Part shown: piece by piece, positions 8,476 to 16,260 of the stretch
How positions within the stretch are numbered: position 1 is the stretch's first letter
How the letters are laid out: each line of letters starts with the position of its first letter
Assembly (NCBI GenBank): GCA_040773965.1
Contig: JAXGVG010000003.1
Location: 1-28,483, forward strand
Direction: 5' to 3'
DNA: 28,483 bases
Source of the DNA: JAXGVG01 sp040773965
GTDB taxonomy: Bacteria > Pseudomonadota > Alphaproteobacteria > UBA9219
Made by a program: the position numbers and the translations under genes
Notes under the pieces: model-generated
Databases searched by the model: none
Told to the model about the DNA's origin: nothing
What the model saw: the letters and a program-made list of their open reading frames with translations, nothing else

Positions 8476-8626
8476 GGTGCCATCCTGTCTGGTAAAAGGA
8501 ATCCGCCGTTCCTGACCCTAGCGAAACTTGCTGATTCCCGAAAGCCGTATTGGACAAAACAGTCAAGTTTGGTTATGTCAAAACTTTCAACCGTGCTTTG
8601 ACTGCAACGCCCTGAGGAGATTGGCC
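8476..8626. promoter_or_regulatory. Divergent intergenic region between the outer-membrane gene and the aldolase gene
   Basis: This 151-base gap separates two divergent starts, so it must hold at least one promoter for each direction. I see AT-rich stretches but no confident -35/-10 pair: TTGGAC and TTATGT spaced by 17 bases, reading toward the aldolase, match the consensus poorly. A clear ribosome site, GAGGAG, precedes the aldolase ATG at 8627. No inverted repeat suggesting an operator was obvious. Confidence 0.35.
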
Positions 8627-9559
8627 ATGAAGATTACCCGCCGCGTCCGCGAAATACTGGATGGTTACGAAGGCGAAACGCCCGGAACGAAAGCCAACCT
8701 TGCCCGTATTTTGATGGCCGGACGACTCGGCGGCACAGGCCGGATGGTCATTTTGCCCGTGGATCAGGGTTTTGAGCACGGCCCGGCGCGCAGCTTCGCC
8801 GTCAATCCGCCGGGCTACGATCCGCATTACCATTACCAGTTGGCCATCGATGCCGGGCTGAACGCTTATGCCGCGCCGCTGGGTTCGCTGGCCGCAGGCG
8901 CCGACACCTTTGCGGGCGCCATCCCGACTATTTTGAAGATGAACAACGCGAACAGTTTGTCGCGCAACAAGGAAGCCGCCGATCAGGCCGTCACCGCCAG
9001 CGTCGACGACGCGCTGCGTCTCGGCTGCGCCGCCGTCGGCTTTACGATCTATCCCGCTTCGGATTCGATGTACGACCAGTACGAGGAAGTGCGCGACATA
9101 ATCCGCGAAGCGAAAGCGAGGGGGCTTGCGGTTGTGGTCTGGTCCTATCCGCGCGGCGGCGGCCTGCCGAAGGAAGGCGAGCTTGCCGTCGACATCATCG
9201 CCTACGCGGCGCACATGGCGGCGTTGCTGGGCGCGAACATCATCAAGGTAAAGCTGCCTTCGGCTCATCTGGAGAACAAGGACGCGAAAAAAGTTTACGA
9301 GGAAAAGAAGATACCGATCGCGACGCCGGCCGAGCGCGTCCGTCACATCATGCAGTCGGCCTTCAACGGCAAACGTCTTGTGGTGTTTTCGGGCGGCGCG
9401 GCGAAAGGAGCCGACAGCGTTTATGACGACGCGCGCGCGATTTACGCGGGCGGCGGCAACGGCTCGATCATCGGACGCAACAGCTTCCAGCGTCCGCGCG
9501 AAGACGCGCTCAAGCTACTGGACGACATCGTCAAGATCTATCAGGGCAAAGCGGGATAA
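8627..9559 (+). CDS. fbaB: Class I fructose-bisphosphate aldolase, DhnA/FbaB type
   Basis: Predicted cytoplasmic aldolase interconverting fructose 1,6-bisphosphate with dihydroxyacetone phosphate and glyceraldehyde 3-phosphate. The 310-residue product fits the DhnA/FbaB branch of TIM-barrel class I aldolases. Visible marks are VDQGFEHGP at 45-53, NIIKVKLPS at 204-212 with the likely Schiff-base lysine (Lys207 or Lys209), and the phosphate-binding ends FSGGAAKG at 254-261 and GGNGSIIGRNSF at 276-287. The ATG at 8627 has CTGAGGAGA about 10 bases upstream; an upstream in-frame start at 8528 has no such site. The deacetylase-family gene follows after 52 bases on the same strand. Related DhnA-family enzymes act on other phosphosugars, so the exact substrate is inferred. 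Confidence 0.88.
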   Translation: MKITRRVREILDGYEGETPGTKANLARILMAGRLGGTGRMVILPVDQGFEHGPARSFAVNPPGYDPHYHYQLAIDAGLNAYAAPLGSLAAGADTFAGAIPTILKMNNANSLSRNKEAADQAVTASVDDALRLGCAAVGFTIYPASDSMYDQYEEVRDIIREAKARGLAVVVWSYPRGGGLPKEGELAVDIIAYAAHMAALLGANIIKVKLPSAHLENKDAKKVYEEKKIPIATPAERVRHIMQSAFNGKRLVVFSGGAAKGADSVYDDARAIYAGGGNGSIIGRNSFQRPREDALKLLDDIVKIYQGKAG

Positions 9560-9611
9560 TCCGGCCATTCGCTTTACCGGCGACCGCGCGGCCGTTTAAG
9601 GAGAACGGGTC

Positions 9612-10574
9612 ATGACGACAGCCCTGTTTACGCATGCGGCGTGTCTTGCGCACGACAACGGTTACGGCAATCCCGAAACGCCTGGAAGGCTTTCGGCCAT
9701 TTTACGAAAGCTTGGCACACCGGATTATGCCGGCCTTGTTCGTCATGACGCGCCTTTGGCTTCCAAAGAACAGGTCGCGCGCGTTCACGATCTGTCTTAC
9801 GTCGAGCACATTCTGTCCTCCGTCCCCGCTAAAGGTTATTACCTGCTTGAAGAAGGCGCGGAGGAAGACAAGGTCGCTTATGAAGAAACCGCTCTGTCCG
9901 CCGGTTCCGGCGAAGCGGCGTTACGCGCGGCGGGCGCGGCGATTGCGGCTATCGATGACGTTTTGTCGGGGAAAATAACGAACGCTTTTTGCGCCGTGCG
10001 CCCGCCCGGCCATCACGCAGGCCGCGCCCATGCGGCGGGTTTTTGCCTTTTCAACAACATTGCCATCGGCGCGATGCATGCGCTGGACACGCACAACTTC
10101 AAACGTATCGCGATTGCCGATTTCGACGTTCATCATGGCGACGGCACGCAAGCATGGGCGCGGGGAAATTCAGCCGTGTTGTTCTGTTCGTCGCATCAAA
10201 TGCCGCTGTACCCGGGGTCGGGAGGCGTCGACGAATCCGGTCCGCTAAACAACATCGTGAACATGCCTTTGCGGCCCGGCACGGACGGCGCTGAATTTCT
10301 GAAAACCTGGCGCGAACGCGGACTGGCGGCCATCGACGCCTTCAAGCCCGAATTGATTTTGGTCTCCGCCGGTTTCGACGCGCATCGCGACGATCCTTTA
10401 GCTGACATAAACCTTGTTGAGGACAACTATTTCCGGATCACGCATGAGCTTTGTGTTCTGGCCCGGAAACATTGCTTGGGGCGCGTCATCAGCACGCTTG
10501 AAGGCGGGTACAACATCGCGGCCCTTGCGGCCAGCGCCGGAGCGCATGTGAAGGCGCTTATGGCTTCGGATTGA
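9612..10574 (+). CDS. Histone deacetylase family (arginase/deacetylase fold) amidohydrolase
   Basis: Zinc-dependent amide hydrolase of 320 residues, of the bacterial HDAC/acetylpolyamine amidohydrolase/AcuC superfamily. The complete active site is visible: tandem histidines HH at 134-135 in RPPGHHAGRAHAAGFC, zinc ligands D172 and H174 in DFDVHHGDG, D256 in GFDAHRDDP, and the catalytic tyrosine Y300 in LEGGYN. The N-terminal ENPETPGR-like motif is present as GNPETPGRL at 19-27. Possible substrates are acetyl-lysine on proteins, acetylpolyamines or small acylamides; the sequence does not decide. A strong ribosome site (AAGGAGAA) precedes the ATG at 9612. Its position behind the aldolase may mean co-expression. 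Confidence 0.88.
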   Translation: MTTALFTHAACLAHDNGYGNPETPGRLSAILRKLGTPDYAGLVRHDAPLASKEQVARVHDLSYVEHILSSVPAKGYYLLEEGAEEDKVAYEETALSAGSGEAALRAAGAAIAAIDDVLSGKITNAFCAVRPPGHHAGRAHAAGFCLFNNIAIGAMHALDTHNFKRIAIADFDVHHGDGTQAWARGNSAVLFCSSHQMPLYPGSGGVDESGPLNNIVNMPLRPGTDGAEFLKTWRERGLAAIDAFKPELILVSAGFDAHRDDPLADINLVEDNYFRITHELCVLARKHCLGRVISTLEGGYNIAALAASAGAHVKALMASD

Positions 10575-10584
10575 CGAATTAACC

Positions 10585-10604
10585 ATAGAGCCCTCTATCT
10601 TTTC
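10585..10604 (+). terminator. Weak possible terminator after the deacetylase-family gene
   Basis: ATAGAG and CTCTAT form a short inverted repeat separated by two bases, followed by CTTTT. It starts 10 bases after the stop codon. The stem is AT-rich and only five or six pairs, and the U-run is short, so termination would be inefficient. It may be chance. Confidence 0.2.
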
Positions 10605-10633
10605 CGCCCATTTGTGGTAAGGTTGCGCATTGT

Positions 10634-11284
10634 ATGGCGCTCGCCTTTTTGGACCTTCAGGAAGGATTGGGTTTAGTGAATTACGGCGCGTCTCTTCACA
10701 GACCGCAGAATTATTACGGGCCAATCGTGCAGGGCATTGGCTTCCTTCCTCCCCGGGCCGTAAAAACCGGCGCATCAGGCAAAGGATCGCCATGGGAAAC
10801 GGAAGCGACGAAATTCTTTTTCACGGGAGGTTCCTCGCGGCCTTTGCAGTTTTATGACTCTCTTCATGACACGCACCTTCAGGTGTTGAAACAAATCATG
10901 CCCTCGCTTTCAGAGGCCGAGGCACTGGAATTGTTGTGGGAAGGCGTTGGCGGTTACCTGCCATGGTGGAAACGGCGCAGGTATGACCGTCAACAACAGG
11001 GAGCGGCGTTTGTTAAATACAAAATTCATTTGCCAAAACCCCGCGCTTTGGCCGGCGTCCCTACGACGCCAAAACAGCGCGCACTTGTTACTCCCAAAAC
11101 AGGCCCGGCAGTCCCGGGGGCCAAAGGAGCCGGCTCTTCGGTTTCAAAGTTTTCCGGCGCAATAAAAGCTCTGTCTTCCGCTGCTGAAACGATATTCCCC
11201 TGGATTGTGCCGCCCCCTCCGCGACCTACCAACATAACGCACTTTTCAGGCCCTAAACTCAAATACCTCGATCTGGAGAATTAG
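10634..11284 (+). CDS. Hypothetical protein, orphan
   Basis: Not recognised. The 216-residue product has no signal peptide or membrane segment. The N-terminal half contains a compact region (LHRPQNYYGPIVQGIGF) and a helix with a basic aromatic end (LSEAEALELLWEGVG followed by YLPWWKRRRY, about 90-118). The C-terminal half (about 130-216) is rich in Lys, Pro, Ala, Gly and Ser (KPRALAGVPTTPKQRALV, GPAVPGAKGAGSS), suggesting disorder. Upstream only a weak AAGG lies before the ATG at 10634, so the start is uncertain. It has coding-like composition and no internal stops over 650 bases, but a real gene product is not proven. It converges with hemW with 19 bases between stops. Confidence 0.45.
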   Translation: MALAFLDLQEGLGLVNYGASLHRPQNYYGPIVQGIGFLPPRAVKTGASGKGSPWETEATKFFFTGGSSRPLQFYDSLHDTHLQVLKQIMPSLSEAEALELLWEGVGGYLPWWKRRRYDRQQQGAAFVKYKIHLPKPRALAGVPTTPKQRALVTPKTGPAVPGAKGAGSSVSKFSGAIKALSSAAETIFPWIVPPPPRPTNITHFSGPKLKYLDLEN

Positions 11285-11303
11285 GGTCTGCTTTCGTCTT
11301 CCC

Positions 11304-12449
11304 TCATGCCAAATAATCCAGCACCGCGTTAAGCCGTTGCCGTCCTTCAGGCGTTGCGCGAAGGTTTGTTTCTTCGTTTATAAGGAGGCCTTCGGCCCGA
11401 AGGCGGTCGACTTTTTCCTGCGGTAGAAAGGTTGAAAGCGGCGCGCCGAATTTTTTCGCCCATGCCGCGCCGTCGATGCCTTTGACAAGACGCAAGCCCA
11501 TCATGAGCGCTTCGCGTTGCGCCGCCGGGAAATCCACCTTTTCGTTCAGCACCAAGCCGTGCCCGCGCGCGGAAACCTGTCGAAGCCATTCTTCCGGATC
11601 GCGCCGGTTTTCCGTGGCATACCGCGTCTCTCCGTTCACAAACCTGCCGTGCGCGCCGGGGCCGATCCCGATGTAGTCGTCGTAATGCCAGTACGCCAGA
11701 TTATGGCGGCTTTCTTCGCCCGGCACGGCGTAATTCGATACCTCATAGGCGGGTAGGCCCGCGCGCGTCATCGCCGCGTTCGTTTGCTCAAACAGCAGGG
11801 CGGCTATATCTTCATAGGCCGTTAGAGGAATGCCCTTTCTTGCCCGCTCATAAAACGGTGTGCCGGGCTCGACTGTAAGTTGATAAAGCGACAAATGCCT
11901 TGGCTTGTACGCCAGCATTTCGTTCAGTTCCGCTGCCCACGCCTCCGGCGTTTGGCTGTGACGCGTGTAAATAAAGTCGAAGGACGCGCGTGGAAACGTG
12001 TGCAGAGCGGCGTCGATCGCGCGGCGAGCTTGCGCGGCGTCATGCGCGCGGCCCAAAAATTTCAATGTTTCGTCGCGCAAGGACTGGACGCCGAGGGAAA
12101 GGCGGTTGATCCCTGCCGCGCGAAAGTCCCTGAACTTTTCCGTTTCGGCCCCCGCCGGATTGGCTTCCAGCGTTATTTCGGCGGCTTCGTCTACCGGCCA
12201 ATGCATGGCTGCGCGTTGAAGAACGGCCTCGACCGTCGAGACCGCCATGAGCGATGGCGTCCCGCCGCCAAAATAGACCGACGTCACGCGATGGTTCGGC
12301 AAAAGCTGGGCGTAATAAGCAAGCTCGCGTTTATAGGCCTCCGCCCACGCTCGATGATCGACAGCGCCCATTTGTTGCGAGTTGAAATCGCAATAGGGGC
12401 ATTTCGACACGCAATACGGCCAATGGATATAGAGAGCGAGAGGAATCAT
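11304..12449 (-). CDS. hemW: Radical SAM heme chaperone HemW (HemN-like)
   Basis: HemW belongs to the coproporphyrinogen III oxidase-like radical SAM family and is thought to deliver heme rather than oxidise coproporphyrinogen. The 381-residue product shows the iron-sulfur motif CVSKCPYC (CxxxCxxC) near residues 13-20 followed by DF, without the extra cysteine of true HemN, plus GGGTPS and the HNLAYW motif linked to heme binding in HemW. YIGIGPGAHG follows. The start is the ATG at 12449, with a GTG one codon upstream at 12452; either way the start overlaps the rdgB stop. This places it last in rph-rdgB-hemW. Confidence 0.9.
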   Translation of the reverse strand: MIPLALYIHWPYCVSKCPYCDFNSQQMGAVDHRAWAEAYKRELAYYAQLLPNHRVTSVYFGGGTPSLMAVSTVEAVLQRAAMHWPVDEAAEITLEANPAGAETEKFRDFRAAGINRLSLGVQSLRDETLKFLGRAHDAAQARRAIDAALHTFPRASFDFIYTRHSQTPEAWAAELNEMLAYKPRHLSLYQLTVEPGTPFYERARKGIPLTAYEDIAALLFEQTNAAMTRAGLPAYEVSNYAVPGEESRHNLAYWHYDDYIGIGPGAHGRFVNGETRYATENRRDPEEWLRQVSARGHGLVLNEKVDFPAAQREALMMGLRLVKGIDGAAWAKKFGAPLSTFLPQEKVDRLRAEGLLINEETNLRATPEGRQRLNAVLDYLA

Positions 12450-13045
12450 CACGGTTTGAAGTGCCTTGCCACCAATTCACGTAACGCGACACCGCGATGA
12501 CTGAGCGCCTGCTTTTCGATCGCGCTCATTTCCGCGAACGTGCGCTCGTGGCCAAGCGGCGCAAAAAACGGATCGTAGCCGTGGCCTTGCTCGCCGCGCG
12601 GCGGCCACACGATCATGCCGTCGCAGCGGCCTTCGACAAGTTCCGTATGGCCATCCGGCCACGCCAGCGCCAACACGCAGATAAAACAAGCCGAGCGGTC
12701 GTGCGCCGCGCCCATGGCTTCATGAACGCTTTTCATGGCTTGCCTATAGTCCCGGCCGGGACCGGCCCATCGCGCGGAATGCAGGCCCGGCTTGCCGTCG
12801 AGCGCCGTCACGCAAAGGCCGCTATCGTCCGCAAGAGCGGCGCGGCCCGCTTGCCGCGCGGCGGCTTTCGCTTTCAGGATGGCGTTATCGGCAAACGTTT
12901 CGCCTGTCTCTTCCGTATCGGGAAGCCCCGCCAGTTCCGATGAAACTATTTCCTTGACACAGGGCTCCAGCAGTTCCTGAAACTCGCGGAACTTGCCCTG
13001 ATTGTGCGTGGCGATGACAAGAATGTCGTCGGCAAAACGGCGCAT
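12449..13045 (-). CDS. rdgB: Non-canonical purine NTP pyrophosphatase RdgB (Ham1 family)
   Basis: RdgB/HAM1 hydrolyses ITP, dITP and XTP to monophosphates and pyrophosphate, cleaning the nucleotide pool in the cytoplasm. The 198-residue product has all family motifs: THNQGK at 13-18, ADDSGLCVTALDGKPGLHSAR at 72-92 (only key part quoted: DDSGL), GEQGHGYDPFF in the last third, and SHRG near the C-terminus. Length fits the family. The ATG at 13045 overlaps the rph TGA by one base (TGATG), so translational coupling with rph is likely, and its own stop overlaps the hemW start. Confidence 0.93.
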   Translation of the reverse strand: MRRFADDILVIATHNQGKFREFQELLEPCVKEIVSSELAGLPDTEETGETFADNAILKAKAAARQAGRAALADDSGLCVTALDGKPGLHSARWAGPGRDYRQAMKSVHEAMGAAHDRSACFICVLALAWPDGHTELVEGRCDGMIVWPPRGEQGHGYDPFFAPLGHERTFAEMSAIEKQALSHRGVALRELVARHFKP

Positions 13046-13764
13046 CAGGCTTGATCCAGCGCTTTTTGTTGCAGGACCGTCAGTTGCCCAATGCCTTGCC
13101 GCGCCAGCGCCAGCAATTCCTGAAACTGCGTTTCTTCAAACGGCTTCTGCTCGGCCGTGCACTGAATTTCCACGATGCCGCCCCTCCCTGTCAAAACGAA
13201 GTTGGCGTCGGCTTCGGCGTTCGAGTCTTCGGCGTAATCAAGATCGAGAACGGGCGCGCCATCGTATAGGCCGCAGGAAACGGCAGCGACGGAATCCGTA
13301 AGTGGCATGGCCGGGATTTTTCCGATTTTCACAAGGTAGCGGCACGCAAGCGCCAGCGCGACATAGCTGCCCGAAATGGCCGCCGTGCGCGTGCCGCCGT
13401 CGGCCTGCAAGACGTCGCAATCGATCTTGATCTGGATTTCGCCCAGCGCCTTGCGGTCCGTAATGGCGCGAAGCGAACGGCCGACAAGACGCTGGATCTC
13501 CTGCGTTCGCCCTGTTTGTTTGCCACGCGCGGCTTCGCGCTCGGTGCGTTCCTGCGTGGCGCGCGGCAACATGCCGTATTCGGCCGTCACCCACCCCAAA
13601 CCCGTGTTCCGCAGAAACGGCGGCACTTTTTCATCCACGCTGGCCGTGCACAGCACATGGGTATCGCCAAATTTTATGAGACAGGATCCTTCGGCGAACT
13701 TCGCCGCGTTCGGGAAGAAAGCAATGTCGCGCAATTGGTCGGGCGCGCGTTGGGAAGGACGCAT
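13045..13764 (-). CDS. rph: Ribonuclease PH
   Basis: RNase PH is a phosphate-dependent 3'-5' exoribonuclease that trims tRNA precursors in the cytoplasm. The 239-residue product has the family length and the motifs RGKQTGRTQEIQRLVGRSLR at 80-99 and DCDVLQADGGTRTAAISG at 115-132, which build the phosphate and RNA sites. The reading frame is open upstream to 13875, but residue 1 of the family (MRPSQRAPDQLR) aligns with the ATG at 13764, preceded by a GGGGGC stretch at about 8 bases. It is the first gene of the rph-rdgB-hemW cluster. The usual alphaproteobacterial neighbour hrcA is not beside it here. Confidence 0.94.
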   Translation of the reverse strand: MRPSQRAPDQLRDIAFFPNAAKFAEGSCLIKFGDTHVLCTASVDEKVPPFLRNTGLGWVTAEYGMLPRATQERTEREAARGKQTGRTQEIQRLVGRSLRAITDRKALGEIQIKIDCDVLQADGGTRTAAISGSYVALALACRYLVKIGKIPAMPLTDSVAAVSCGLYDGAPVLDLDYAEDSNAEADANFVLTGRGGIVEIQCTAEQKPFEETQFQELLALARQGIGQLTVLQQKALDQA

Positions 13765-13856
13765 GATATAAGCCCCCGTTATCGTTTTGCGATGTCTTAC
13801 TACCCCGTGGCTCCCGGAATTGCCAGCCCAACCGGAACGTTCAGGAAATATTCCTT

Positions 13857-13872
13857 CCATGCTTTTGCATGG
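13857..13872. repeat. Short inverted repeat (CCATGC-TTTT-GCATGG) between two minus-strand genes
   Basis: A perfect six-base-pair stem with a four-base loop lies between the end of the 431-residue unknown gene and the rph start. On the minus strand, the direction of both genes, the stem is not followed by a T-run, so it is not a canonical intrinsic terminator. It could be a weak terminator, an RNA processing hairpin or an operator upstream of rph. It may also be coincidence. Confidence 0.3.
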
Positions 13873-13943
13873 CAAAATAAAAAATAAGGCTTGGGAATCA
13901 GCATATTGGCGCTGTTCTGTGAACGTTTCCCATGTGCTTTATA

Positions 13944-15239
13944 TCAGTTCAACGCGCCCAGCGTCATTTCGCTCGGCGCAAGACCCTCGGCCGTTTTGTA
14001 TTTGTCGAGCGCCATGAGCATCATGTCATGCACAAGTTCCGGCGGCAACGTATTGCCGGAGGACGCCGTTGTGGCGGATTGATGCATAAGACGGCCAAGC
14101 TTCCGGTCTTCGTTCGCTTCCGTGCCGGGAACGGACATAAGCGCCGGAGACGTAAGCGAAGCGCTTGGAGGCAGGCTTTGCGATTGCATGAGCGATTCCG
14201 CCAACGACGGCGTTTCGCCGCTTGGGGCCATATCCGTCTTGTTCTCCACTTCCGCTTTCGCCGCCGCATTTTGCGCAGCGGCAAGCTTGGCTGCCTGCGT
14301 TGCGTTAAGACGCGCTTCGCGGTTCATGAGGGGCGATGTATAAATCGTATGGCCCAAACGGACAGTGGGGACCTGTTTTTTTGCCGGTGCCATCACCGGC
14401 GCAGTCGCAGCCGTTCCGGCCGAAGCCACCTGTTTCGATTGCCCTAAAAGCGCCGGATCCATCACGCCGCCAAAGGGCTGCTTACCTTTGGCGAAAGCTT
14501 CGGCCATCGTCACAGACGAAACGTCGACGGGCGCCATCTCGTTTTCATCCGGGCTCAAGGAAGCCGGAAGAGCCGCGCTTTTATTCGCTGCCTCGGCGGA
14601 AGCGAGTTGAATGTTGCCGTCATCTTGCGTTTCCGCCGTTTCGCTTTTGGCCGCCGGTTCTTCGACTTTTTCGGCAGAAGCCAACATGATGTTATCATTC
14701 GGATCGTTCGTCTCAGGCAGATCGTCCATGCCGAAGAGCGCGTCGGCAATTTTGACAAGGGGTTCCTCGCCTTCGCTTGCCTCAAACGCAGCGCTGGCAA
14801 CGGATATAACCGTGCTAACCACCAGACTTCCTGTAAGCGCGCCAAACGCGACGTCGCCCGCGATGCGCGCCGCAGGCTTGATCTCGTCGCCGGTCATCTC
14901 GCGATAAACGGTGCTAAGGATAGGTATATGTTGAAGCGGATTGATAATGTCGATGAAATCGTCAAAGGTAAAATCCTGAACTTCACCGACGTTTTCCGCC
15001 GCGCCTCGATCGACGCGCCACGTCGATTGAGTCGAAGAGGCATCGGCGGTTTGCGTTTCAGAACCAGTTTTGGCAACGGCTTGGGATTTGTCGAGGGATT
15101 GAACCACCTGAAGCTGCTCGGCAAAAGTGGAGGCCAATGACGTTTCGGCGGCGCTTGGCCGATGGCTCGTGTAATTGCCCACCATCGAAACCGCATACGC
15201 GGTGTTATCGATCAACAATGGATTGATGTATCGGCTCAT
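13944..15239 (-). CDS. Protein of unknown function with a conserved-looking FDDFIDIINPLQHIP core
   Basis: Not a named family to me. The 431-residue product has no signal peptide. A compact core at about 89-160 contains FDDFIDIINPLQHIPILST, then YREMTGDEI and a Gly/Ala-rich helix (ARIAGDVAFGALTGSLV) that could insert into or pack against a membrane. I recall similar NPLQHIP...YRELTGD...RIAG segments in other alphaproteobacterial proteins, but cannot verify it. The remainder is low-complexity and Ala/Ser/Pro/Glu-rich, with a small internal repeat (NIMLASAE near 180, NIQLASAE near 210), then VRLGHTIYTSPLM and a final helix ELVHDMMLMALDKYK. Start ATG at 15239 with AAAGGAGC before it. It stands alone, separated from rph by 179 bases and from the transporters by 112. 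Confidence 0.7.
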   Translation of the reverse strand: MSRYINPLLIDNTAYAVSMVGNYTSHRPSAAETSLASTFAEQLQVVQSLDKSQAVAKTGSETQTADASSTQSTWRVDRGAAENVGEVQDFTFDDFIDIINPLQHIPILSTVYREMTGDEIKPAARIAGDVAFGALTGSLVVSTVISVASAAFEASEGEEPLVKIADALFGMDDLPETNDPNDNIMLASAEKVEEPAAKSETAETQDDGNIQLASAEAANKSAALPASLSPDENEMAPVDVSSVTMAEAFAKGKQPFGGVMDPALLGQSKQVASAGTAATAPVMAPAKKQVPTVRLGHTIYTSPLMNREARLNATQAAKLAAAQNAAAKAEVENKTDMAPSGETPSLAESLMQSQSLPPSASLTSPALMSVPGTEANEDRKLGRLMHQSATTASSGNTLPPELVHDMMLMALDKYKTAEGLAPSEMTLGALN

Positions 15240-15351
15240 GGTTCCCCCGCTCCTTTGAGAGCAAGACCCGTGCCAGATTTAGTTCTTCTTTTTCAAGGCG
15301 TTAGAAAGCAGCGATTCGCCAAGAGACTGTAAAACTGGGCACTTTTTGCCT

Positions 15352-16260
15352 TCAGGGCTCATAGGATACGGCAACGGTCTTAACGGCCGTCTGACGCGCC
15401 CGGTGGACAATATAAAGACCCGAGGCGGTAATCACCGCGGCCCCCCCCAAAAGATTCCACGAGGGGACATCGCTCCATATGAGATAGCCGACAATCGCGC
15501 CGGTAATAAGCTGCGTATACTGGAAAGGAACGATAAGAGCAACGGGAGCATGCTTGTAGGCGGCCATGACAAACAGAAAGCCAACGCCGCCGAAAAAGCC
15601 CAGGCCCATAACGGCAAGAAGCCCTTTCTCCGTTAACGGCTCAAAATACCACAGGCAAAACGGCAAAAGAACGACGGTGCGGACAAGCATGGGAAACAAG
15701 GCCATGCTTTCGCTGGACTCCGTCCGGCTCATAAAACGGATCCAGACCGTGTTGACCGCGGCCAACAAGGGAAAGGCAAACAAAACGGCGCAATGCGTCC
15801 AGCTATGATCGCCAAGGTCGAATTTTTCAGGCCCGACAGCCAAAAGAACGCCGCCGAAACCCGCCAAAATGGCCAGACCGTTCCGCAAGGAAAGACGTTC
15901 GCGCAAGCTGAACGCCGCGCCCAGAGAACTCAGCAAGGGAACCGTGAACAACAACGTATAAACGGTAGCCAAAGGAAAAACCGTGAACGAAATTACGTTG
16001 GTGAACGATTGCACGGACCACATAAGCCCGCGCCCGAATTCCAGTTTGACTCTAGCCGGCTTCAAAAAACGCGCGCGCCCGCGCGCGACGGTGACGACGC
16101 CGATGGTCAGTATGGCGAAAAGGCTGCAAAGAACGATGATTTGCACGGGCGGCATACGCATTTGCCCCGCGAGTTTCGTGCATGTATCGCCCAAAACCCA
16201 GATGGTATGCCCGGCCAAAGCATAAGCCATGGCCCGAAAATGGGAGATATGTTTGGTCAT
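15352..16260 (-). CDS. EamA/DMT-family transporter (first in coordinate order, downstream of its paralog)
   Basis: Predicted inner-membrane drug/metabolite transporter of 302 residues with ten hydrophobic segments in two EamA repeats of about 140 residues each. Marks of the family are the N-terminal WVLGDTCTKLAG segment, the TVYTLLFTVPLLSSLGAAF stretch closing repeat one, and VPFQYTQLITGAIVGYLIW in repeat two. The C-terminus is a short cytoplasmic tail. Substrates of this family range from amino acids to nucleotide sugars and cannot be read from the sequence. The ATG overlaps the stop of the upstream paralog by four bases (ATGA), so translation is likely coupled. Its base composition (57% GC in a sampled line) matches the surrounding chromosome. 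Confidence 0.88.
   Translation of the reverse strand: MTKHISHFRAMAYALAGHTIWVLGDTCTKLAGQMRMPPVQIIVLCSLFAILTIGVVTVARGRARFLKPARVKLEFGRGLMWSVQSFTNVISFTVFPLATVYTLLFTVPLLSSLGAAFSLRERLSLRNGLAILAGFGGVLLAVGPEKFDLGDHSWTHCAVLFAFPLLAAVNTVWIRFMSRTESSESMALFPMLVRTVVLLPFCLWYFEPLTEKGLLAVMGLGFFGGVGFLFVMAAYKHAPVALIVPFQYTQLITGAIVGYLIWSDVPSWNLLGGAAVITASGLYIVHRARQTAVKTVAVSYEP

Noticed and set aside
15336..15350. Possible sigma-54 promoter (TGGGCAC...TTGCC)
   Set aside because: Spacing between the GG and GC elements is one or two bases short, and it would point against the genes on both sides.
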